DNA of 15,768 nucleotides, taken from NCBI GenBank assembly GCA_934163035.1, contig CAKPJX010000023.1:1-15768 (forward strand). Reading direction: 5' to 3'. A program made the translations under genes and the position numbers. How positions within the stretch are numbered: the stretch's first letter is position 1; every line of letters begins with the position of its first letter. The stretch comes from an uncultured Bacilli bacterium. Its GTDB lineage: Bacteria; Bacillota_I; Bacilli_A; RF39; UBA660. Below are positions 1-4,997 of this stretch, piece by piece. The notes below the pieces were generated by a model that worked only from the letters and a program-made list of their open reading frames with translations, made no database searches and was not told the origin of the DNA.

Positions 1-134
1 ACATATAAATACCTTCTTTCAATTTGGTTTGGTCACTTATATTGTATCAAGGTTTAAGTTTATATGTCTTTTATTATTAAAAAAAGTGCATATAATGTTT
101 TATACATTACACACACTAAAAATTATACATCCAT
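1..134. other. Upstream flank, no assignable gene
   Basis: Very AT-rich sequence before the first terminator. Two plus-strand frames are open from the left edge: one stops at 55-57 after 18 codons, the other stops at 134-136 after 44 codons, just where the terminator stem begins. Either could be the 3' end of an upstream gene, but neither tail resembles a family I know. A TATAAT hexamer lies at 91-96, with no convincing -35 box at the right distance. I cannot decide whether this is coding or leader sequence. Confidence 0.3.
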
Positions 135-160
135 AAGAAGTAATTTACTTCTTTTTTTTT
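135..160 (+). terminator. Intrinsic terminator upstream of ylbD-like gene
   Basis: Inverted repeat AAGAAGT / ACTTCTT (7 bp, 5-nt loop, extendable inward) followed directly by a run of nine T. The T tract lies only on the plus strand, so it ends a rightward transcript coming from outside the window or attenuates one that starts near 91-96. The first gene begins 31 bases after the T tract. Confidence 0.7.
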
Positions 161-191
161 CGACAAAACCATAAAATATATTGGTGATAAA

Positions 192-560
192 ATGTCAAAG
201 GAAACATTTAAATTATTTGCCAAAAATCATCCTGAATTAGCAACCCAAGTAATGAGCGGTAAAACTAATTGGCAAAAACTATATGAGCTTTTTGAAATAT
301 ATGGTGAAGATAGCAACGTATGGACTTCATTTACATCTACTACAAGATCCACTAGTACAGAAAGTACAAGTACCAAATCAGCTTCTATTAAAGACTTATT
401 TAATACATTTAAAAATATTGATTTAGATTCAGTCCAAAAAGGTGTAACAAATCTTCAAAAGACAATAGGGCTACTACAAGATATAGGAATAGGTGGTACT
501 ACCACAAAAGCTGCAAGTAGTTATGAACCTAGACCAATGTATAAATACTTTGAGGATTAA
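192..560 (+). CDS. ylbD: YlbD-like protein
   Basis: 122-residue protein whose first 45 residues follow the Bacillus YlbD pattern: a short FxxFxxxHPxL segment at residues 7-16, then W27 in an NWQKLYE motif and W44 after an acidic stretch. Residues 45-65 are an almost pure Thr/Ser/Lys tract, presumably a disordered linker, and the C-terminal part (67-100) looks helical. In Bacillus YlbD is annotated as a putative spore coat protein; its molecular role is unknown. GGTGA at 183-187 is the ribosome site for this ATG. The following ylbE-like and ylbF-like genes in Bacillus order strongly support the assignment. Whether this organism sporulates cannot be judged here, so a coat role is not assumed. 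The family call rests on recalled similarity plus synteny. Confidence 0.75.
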   Translation: MSKETFKLFAKNHPELATQVMSGKTNWQKLYELFEIYGEDSNVWTSFTSTTRSTSTESTSTKSASIKDLFNTFKNIDLDSVQKGVTNLQKTIGLLQDIGIGGTTTKAASSYEPRPMYKYFED

Positions 561-562
561 AA

Positions 563-784
563 ATGAATTTATATACAATTAACTATATAAAGACCAATCC
601 TTTAGTCTATAATTATCTAAGAGAAAACTCATATTGGTACAAATACTTAAATAGAAGTGAGACTTATCTAAAAGAAATAGAACAACAGGCTAAAATAGCC
701 TATAAAGCAAGACCAGTTGACAAAATAGAAAAAATAACTAGAAGTATAAATCTAATTTCTAGTTTTATAGATGTATTAAAATAA
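563..784 (+). CDS. ylbE: YlbE-like protein
   Basis: 73-residue protein of the YlbE-like family, whose function is unknown. Recognisable features are an N-terminal helix ending in NPLVYNYLREN, a central YWYKYLNR motif (residues 25-32) typical of the family, a basic/acidic middle helix and a C-terminal amphipathic segment. Length matches the short family (about 75-80 residues). It starts 2 nt after the ylbD-like stop, and its ribosome site GAGG (552-555) lies inside the end of that gene, so the two are probably translationally coupled. No signal peptide or membrane helix is evident. The ylbD-E-F-rsmD gene order is as in Bacillus. Confidence 0.75.
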   Translation: MNLYTINYIKTNPLVYNYLRENSYWYKYLNRSETYLKEIEQQAKIAYKARPVDKIEKITRSINLISSFIDVLK

Positions 785-805
785 AAAATATGATATCATA
801 TAAAT

Positions 806-1099
806 ATGAATGAATTAATAGATAAAGTAAATAAATTAAAAGATGAGTTAGATAAAACTCCATCAATAAAAAAAGTAAGAAAACTAAATAAAGAAATTTT
901 AGCTGATAAAGACTTAATAAACTTGATAGAAAAATATCAAAATACTAATGATTTAGGTATAAAAAGGCAAATCTATAATCATGAACTTATAAAGGAGTAT
1001 AAAGAAGCAGAAACGGATATTAATATAATCATTATGAAAATAAATAGTATTCTAAAAAAAATAAATAATAGAGGTAAATGTAGTCATGAAAATAATTAG
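806..1099 (+). CDS. ylbF: Short YlbF/YmcA-family protein
   Basis: 97-residue, almost wholly helical protein. The pattern of residues 25-95, with an LADKDLINLIEKYQ segment followed by a long charged helix pair, fits the Com_YlbF family. In Bacillus, YlbF (RicF) acts with YmcA (RicA) and YaaT (RicT) on RNase Y-dependent mRNA maturation and on competence, sporulation and biofilm control. This copy is much shorter than Bacillus YlbF (about 150 residues) and lacks the Cys-rich tail I recall for that protein, having only one Cys near the end. The start at 806 has no clear Shine-Dalgarno sequence and follows a perfect 14-nt palindrome (788-801). The 3' end overlaps rsmD by 14 nt. Family call is by pattern and position; exact orthology to ylbF rather than ymcA is inferred from synteny. 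Confidence 0.7.
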   Translation: MNELIDKVNKLKDELDKTPSIKKVRKLNKEILADKDLINLIEKYQNTNDLGIKRQIYNHELIKEYKEAETDINIIIMKINSILKKINNRGKCSHENN

Positions 1100-1634
1100 T
1101 GGAATATATAAGGGTAGAAACCTTTCAGGCTTTGATATAGATGGTACCAGACCAACTATGGATAGAGTTAAGGAAAGTCTTTTTGCTATGATACAAGATA
1201 ATATTAAAGAAAGTATAGTATTAGATTTATTTTCAGGAAGTGGCAATTTAGGAATAGAAGCTCTAAGTGAAGGAGCCAAAGAAGCTTATTTAGTTGATAA
1301 AAATATTAAAGCTTGTAAAATAATGAGAGAAAACATCACTAAAATAGGTATTAAAAATACTAATATTCTAAATGTAGACTATAAAAAAGCACTAATGTAT
1401 TTCAAGGACAATAATATAAAGTTTGATGTCATCTTTCTAGATCCACCATATAATACTGATTTAATAGATAAAAGTATAAATTTAATATCTAATTATAATC
1501 TATTAAGTGATCAAGGAATAATAGTTTGTGAAAGCAATGTATTAGATAAAATTACATATAATAATAATTATCAAAAAATTAAAGAAAAAAAATACGGTGA
1601 TAAATGGGTAGTTATATTAGAAAAAATATGTTAA
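1086..1634 (+). CDS. rsmD: 16S rRNA (guanine(966)-N(2))-methyltransferase RsmD
   Basis: 182-residue SAM-dependent methyltransferase that modifies G966 (E. coli numbering) of 16S rRNA in the small subunit. The N-terminus MKIISGIYKGRNL and the TRPTMDRVKESLF segment (21-33) are the RsmD signature. The SAM-binding motif DLFSGSGNLGIEAL spans 47-60, and the catalytic DPPY motif is at 119-122. Length is typical (about 185). AGAGGT at 1071-1076, 9 nt before the ATG, fixes the start inside the end of ylbF. In Bacillus this gene (ylbH) is followed by coaD; here it is followed by an unrelated surface protein gene, and ylbG is absent between ylbF and rsmD. Confidence 0.95.
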   Translation: MKIISGIYKGRNLSGFDIDGTRPTMDRVKESLFAMIQDNIKESIVLDLFSGSGNLGIEALSEGAKEAYLVDKNIKACKIMRENITKIGIKNTNILNVDYKKALMYFKDNNIKFDVIFLDPPYNTDLIDKSINLISNYNLLSDQGIIVCESNVLDKITYNNNYQKIKEKKYGDKWVVILEKIC

Positions 1635-1670
1635 AATATGAATAGTAAGAATAGAAGAGTTGGTGAATGT

Positions 1671-3266
1671 ATGAGAAAATTAAACAATAAAGGTTTTGCA
1701 GTAACAACACTACTATATGGAACATTAATTTTAATTTTTTTATCTGTATTTTCTATAATGGCTTATATGTCTGCTAATAGATCAAATACCAAAAAGCTTA
1801 CAGATGAGATTAAAAGTGAACTAACTAGTTTTGGTAGAAAAAGGGCTAGATTTAGTCTAGTTGATAATAGAATAGATGCAGATAAGGAAGACACATCATA
1901 TACATCTGGAACACCATATTATGTTGCAGCAAGTGGTAATTATTTTATTCAATTATTTGGAGCACAAGGTGGAGATAAAGATGGATATAAAGGAGGAAAA
2001 GGTGCATATACATCAGGAGTAATATCTCTAAAAGCCGGTACAACACTATATTTTCACATAGGCGGTCAAGGTGATAGTGCCGAGTGTTATGCTGGTATTG
2101 GAGGCGGTGGTTTTACAGCAAATTGTGTTACTTCAGCACCGGGTGGTGGAGCTACGTATCTTACGTATTTAAGAGCTGGTGCTGATGCAAATACAATAGA
2201 AAAGGATAATGTAATTATGGTAGCCGCCGGAGGTGGAGGAGCTACAACTTCTTCTGATGGTGGTGCTGGCGGAAACTTAAAAGGAATAGATGGTTCAAAT
2301 TCTTCTGGTGGAGGACAAGAAAGATTATCGGAATGGTCAGGAGCTAACAAAACTTTTCCATATTTTTTAACAGGGGGCTCATCAACAGATGGTAAGGCCG
2401 GAGCTGGTGGTAGTGGGTATTATGGTGGTGAAGCAGGAAAATCTGAAAATGCTAGTGGTGCCGGAGGTTCGTCATACATAGCAGGCTATGCTGGAGTAGG
2501 AGATATCAATGAATCAAAAGCTCTATATTTTATTAATGGAGTAATGATACCAGGAATTAATACTGGTGCTGGTTATGCTACTATCACAAAAATAGATTCA
2601 TTATCAAATATTACTTTAAATCGTGATTATATAGAAGCTTGCATTAAAGACACTGGCAATAGCGACAATGATATAATTTATAATGTTCAGGCGATATCAA
2701 AAGGAAAAAATGTAATATCATCAGTACCTGGTGATATAACTGATAGTACCGTTGGTGGCTATATATGCCGAAAGTATAAGATAAATGAGACTGCACAACA
2801 ATTGTCAGAAATATTAGTCCGCTATGGTAAATCAGGTGAACTAATACCAACTTCATTTAAGATTAATGCGTATATTGGAAATGACGTTGATGAGATTTCA
2901 AGTGCCTCTAACTATTATAACTTAAAGAAGGACCAAACAGATGGGATAAGATATTCCTTATTAGATAAAATTACATCTGATGGTGCATACTATCTCATAT
3001 CGTCAACTGGAAAGTTCTACAGTAAGAATGACCAAAAATTTGTTGAATTTGATAAGAATAATTTACAAGACTATATAATAAAATTTACTGATTCTTATTT
3101 TAATTTTTATGGTAATCAAATAAAAGTAACAGGAACAGGTAATTCATATTGCATACGTAAGACAGACGGAAAAGTTTTAGGGGAAGATAGTTATTCCTCC
3201 GTAACAGAGGATAAAATAGATAATGAACAAGAATATCAATTAAAATTAGTAAGAGTCTATGAGTAG
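1671..3266 (+). CDS. Prepilin-like surface protein with ALK/LTK-type glycine-rich domain
   Basis: 531-residue protein from the start at 1671. An upstream in-frame ATG at 1638 has no ribosome site, whereas GGTGA (1662-1666) serves 1671. The N-terminus MRKLNNKGFAVTT plus a hydrophobic segment (about residues 11-34) resembles a type IV prepilin leader, with a possible cut between G8 and F9; the usual Glu at +5 is Thr. Residues about 88-305 resemble the glycine-rich domain of ALK/LTK receptors (PF12810-like): FIQLFGAQGG, a GAYTSG..LKAGTTLYFHIGGQG strand pair, PGGGATYL, VAAGGGGA, GGSSYIAG and a closing GYATITKI. Residues 306-531 are unassigned and contain three Cys. Likely membrane-anchored or assembled outside the cell; partner and ligand unknown. 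Local GC rises only because of Gly codons. The gene ends in its own terminator, with the stop codon inside the stem. Confidence 0.75.
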   Translation: MRKLNNKGFAVTTLLYGTLILIFLSVFSIMAYMSANRSNTKKLTDEIKSELTSFGRKRARFSLVDNRIDADKEDTSYTSGTPYYVAASGNYFIQLFGAQGGDKDGYKGGKGAYTSGVISLKAGTTLYFHIGGQGDSAECYAGIGGGGFTANCVTSAPGGGATYLTYLRAGADANTIEKDNVIMVAAGGGGATTSSDGGAGGNLKGIDGSNSSGGGQERLSEWSGANKTFPYFLTGGSSTDGKAGAGGSGYYGGEAGKSENASGAGGSSYIAGYAGVGDINESKALYFINGVMIPGINTGAGYATITKIDSLSNITLNRDYIEACIKDTGNSDNDIIYNVQAISKGKNVISSVPGDITDSTVGGYICRKYKINETAQQLSEILVRYGKSGELIPTSFKINAYIGNDVDEISSASNYYNLKKDQTDGIRYSLLDKITSDGAYYLISSTGKFYSKNDQKFVEFDKNNLQDYIIKFTDSYFNFYGNQIKVTGTGNSYCIRKTDGKVLGEDSYSSVTEDKIDNEQEYQLKLVRVYE

Positions 3267-3290
3267 TAGTATTGCTACTCATATTTTTTT
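3259..3290 (+). terminator. Intrinsic terminator after the glycine-rich protein gene
   Basis: Perfect 8-bp stem ATGAGTAG / CTACTCAT with an 8-nt loop, followed by ATATTTTTTT. The TAG stop codon of the preceding gene (3264-3266) is part of the left arm. It separates that gene from the HrcA-controlled promoter 10 bases further on. Confidence 0.85.
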
Positions 3291-3299
3291 AGAAAAAAT

Positions 3300-3326
3300 T
3301 TAGCACAAAATATTGACAAGTGCTAA
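3300..3326 (+). promoter_or_regulatory. CIRCE operator 1 (HrcA site)
   Basis: TTAGCACAA - 9 nt - AAGTGCTAA, against the CIRCE consensus TTAGCACTC-N9-GAGTGCTAA. The core TTAGCAC/GTGCTAA arms and the 9-nt spacing are exact; only the inner one or two bases of each arm differ. The -35 hexamer TTGACA (3313-3318) lies across the spacer and the first base of the right arm, so HrcA bound here would block polymerase. Confidence 0.9.
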
Positions 3327-3341
3327 AAAAAGTCATAAACT
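3313..3341 (+). promoter_or_regulatory. Sigma-A-type promoter of the hrcA operon
   Basis: TTGACA at 3313-3318, a 17-nt spacer, then TAAACT at 3336-3341 as the -10. The perfect -35 and ideal spacing compensate for the weak -10. Transcription would start near 3348, inside CIRCE operator 2. The position between and within two operators supports it as the regulated heat-shock promoter. Confidence 0.75.
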
Positions 3342-3345
3342 ATTA

Positions 3346-3372
3346 TTAGCACTTGTAAAATAGTAGTGCTAG
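3346..3372 (+). promoter_or_regulatory. CIRCE operator 2 (HrcA site)
   Basis: TTAGCACTT - 9 nt - TAGTGCTAG. The left arm matches the consensus at eight of nine positions; the right arm deviates at its first and last base. It lies around the predicted transcription start, and its last two bases overlap the hrcA Shine-Dalgarno sequence AGGAGG (3371-3376). In RNA the two arms could also fold and sequester that ribosome site. Confidence 0.88.
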
Positions 3373-3384
3373 GAGGTTGATTAG

Positions 3385-4374
3385 GTGTTAACTGATAGAC
3401 AGAACAAGATTCTGAAATTAATTGTAGAAAAGTATATTAAAGAAGCTAAGCCAGTAGGTTCTAAAGTTTTATCTAAAACTTTAAAATGCTCTAGTGCCAC
3501 TATCAGAAATGAAATGTCTTTTCTAGAAGAAGCTGGTCTCCTTGAAAAAACCCATACTTCATCAGGACGTGTTCCAAGTGAAGGTGGTTATCGTTATTAT
3601 GTTGACAACTTAATGGAGTTAAAAAAGATGAATGCTGAAGACATGTTGAAGTTACAAATTGTCTTTCGAAATCAACAATTAGCTTTATCAGATGTAATAA
3701 CTAAAAGTTTGCAGGTTATATCTGATATGACGAACTATACAACAGTAGTACTTGGAAGTACCTCTCATGAGAACCTTCTAAAACAAATAGAAGTAGTTCC
3801 TATTGATGATGTTAGTATGATTGTTATAATTGTTACAGACAAAGGCCATGTTGAGCATAAAAACATTAAGCTTAAAGATATATCTCTACAAGAAGTAAAA
3901 AAGACAGTTAGCCTTATCAATAATCTAATTTCAGGTACTCCAATTGATGAAGTAAGTACCAAATTAGAATATGAAATAAAACCAATCATTAGTAAGTATG
4001 TAAAGCAACATGAACAATTATATAATGCCTTCTATCATGTATTTAGTGATTTTACAAATCAAGAAATTAATGTAGTAGGAAGAAACAAGATTCTAGAACA
4101 GCCAGAATTCACTAATAATATAGAAAAAATTAAAAATGTCTATAATAAACTAGAAAATAGTGCATCACTTAGAAGTATTGAACAAGATAGTGATAATAAT
4201 ATTAAGGTATATATTGGTAATGAAAATAATATAGATAGTGATGTAACAGTAATAAAAACCAAATTTAAGAATGGAAATGAAGAAGGTACCATTGCTATTA
4301 TTGGACCAAAGAGAATGGAATATGAAAGAGTATGTTCAATGCTAGAATACATGAAAGAAAACATTGAAAGGTAG
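3385..4374 (+). CDS. hrcA: Heat-inducible transcription repressor HrcA
   Basis: 329-residue repressor that binds CIRCE inverted repeats and shuts off chaperone operons; its activity in the cell usually depends on GroEL-type chaperones. The N-terminal winged helix is clear: LTDRQNKIL at the start, then SSATIRNEMSFLEEAGLLEKTHTSSGRVPSEGGYRYYV across about residues 36-72. The remainder matches the GAF-like/dimerisation part, with a late GTIAIIGPKRMEY motif typical of the family's C-terminus. Length is normal (about 340). Start codon is GTG, placed 8 nt after a perfect AGGAGG. First gene of the hrcA-grpE-dnaK-dnaJ operon; two CIRCE sites just upstream indicate autoregulation. Confidence 0.96.
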   Translation: MLTDRQNKILKLIVEKYIKEAKPVGSKVLSKTLKCSSATIRNEMSFLEEAGLLEKTHTSSGRVPSEGGYRYYVDNLMELKKMNAEDMLKLQIVFRNQQLALSDVITKSLQVISDMTNYTTVVLGSTSHENLLKQIEVVPIDDVSMIVIIVTDKGHVEHKNIKLKDISLQEVKKTVSLINNLISGTPIDEVSTKLEYEIKPIISKYVKQHEQLYNAFYHVFSDFTNQEINVVGRNKILEQPEFTNNIEKIKNVYNKLENSASLRSIEQDSDNNIKVYIGNENNIDSDVTVIKTKFKNGNEEGTIAIIGPKRMEYERVCSMLEYMKENIER

Positions 4375-4382
4375 GTAATGAT

Positions 4383-4982
4383 ATGGAAAAAGAAAATACT
4401 GAAATCCTAGAAGAAAATAAGAAAGAACCTGAAAAATGTCACTGTGATAAAAATCACTCTTGCAAACATGAAAAGAAAGAAAAAGAGTGCAAACATCATG
4501 ATGATAAAAAAGAAAAAGAACTTCAAGAAAATATAAAGAAACTTGAAGAAGAAAATAAAAATTTACTAGAAAAAGTCAAATTAGCTCAAGCAGATTTAGT
4601 TAACTACCGTAGACGTAAAGATGATGAGGTAGCTACGACCTTAAAATATGCTAATAAAGACTTAATTCTTGAACTGCTTTCTGTAATAGATAATTTTGAA
4701 AGAGCTATAAAATTAGATGATAATGATTTGACTGATGAGTTATCTAAGTTCTTAGCTGGTTTTAAAATAATGTATGCAACTCTAATGGATATATTAAAAA
4801 AGTTTGGAGTTGAAGAAATAAATAGAGTAGGAGAAATATTTGATCCTAGTCTAGAACAAGCTCTATTAACAGACAAAGTAGAAGATAGACAAGATGAAGA
4901 AGTACTAGAAGTTTTATTAAAAGGATATAAACTAAAAGACAGGGTAATAAGACCTGCTTCAGTTAAAATAAATCAATTATAA
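4383..4982 (+). CDS. grpE: Nucleotide exchange factor GrpE with Cys/His-rich N-terminus
   Basis: 199-residue co-chaperone that releases ADP from DnaK. After a long charged coiled-coil region (about 44-75) comes the family core AQADLVNYRRRKDDE (69-83), then LLSVIDNFERAI and the C-terminal beta domain with GEIFDPSLEQAL and ..GYKLKDRVIRPASVKI. Length and core are normal. The oddity is residues 19-39, which hold four Cys (19, 21, 27, 36) and five His (20, 25, 29, 38, 39) in a highly charged tail; this looks able to bind metal, which is not a known GrpE property. It starts 8 nt after hrcA and 15 nt before dnaK, as part of one operon. Confidence 0.95.
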   Translation: MEKENTEILEENKKEPEKCHCDKNHSCKHEKKEKECKHHDDKKEKELQENIKKLEEENKNLLEKVKLAQADLVNYRRRKDDEVATTLKYANKDLILELLSVIDNFERAIKLDDNDLTDELSKFLAGFKIMYATLMDILKKFGVEEINRVGEIFDPSLEQALLTDKVEDRQDEEVLEVLLKGYKLKDRVIRPASVKINQL

Positions 4983-4997
4983 AAGGAGAGATGATAT

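Noticed and set aside
2..136. 44-codon plus-strand frame open from the left edge to the terminator
   Set aside because: Could be the end of an upstream gene because other stops here also fall in terminator stems, but the sequence is hydrophobic AT-rich with no recognisable motif and a second frame is also open, so it is not called as a gene.
1052..1279. Minus-strand 75-codon frame over the ylbF/rsmD junction
   Set aside because: Shadow of the rsmD SAM-binding region; composition is generic antisense hydrophobic.
1638..1670. In-frame ATG at 1638 as the start of the glycine-rich protein
   Set aside because: No ribosome site upstream, only 3 nt after the rsmD stop; the start at 1671 has GGTGA and gives the short basic leader expected of a prepilin-like N-terminus.
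2087..2350. Minus-strand 87-codon open frame, proline-rich
   Set aside because: It is the antisense of the glycine-rich coding region (Gly codons read backwards give Pro and Ala). No ribosome site or independent support.
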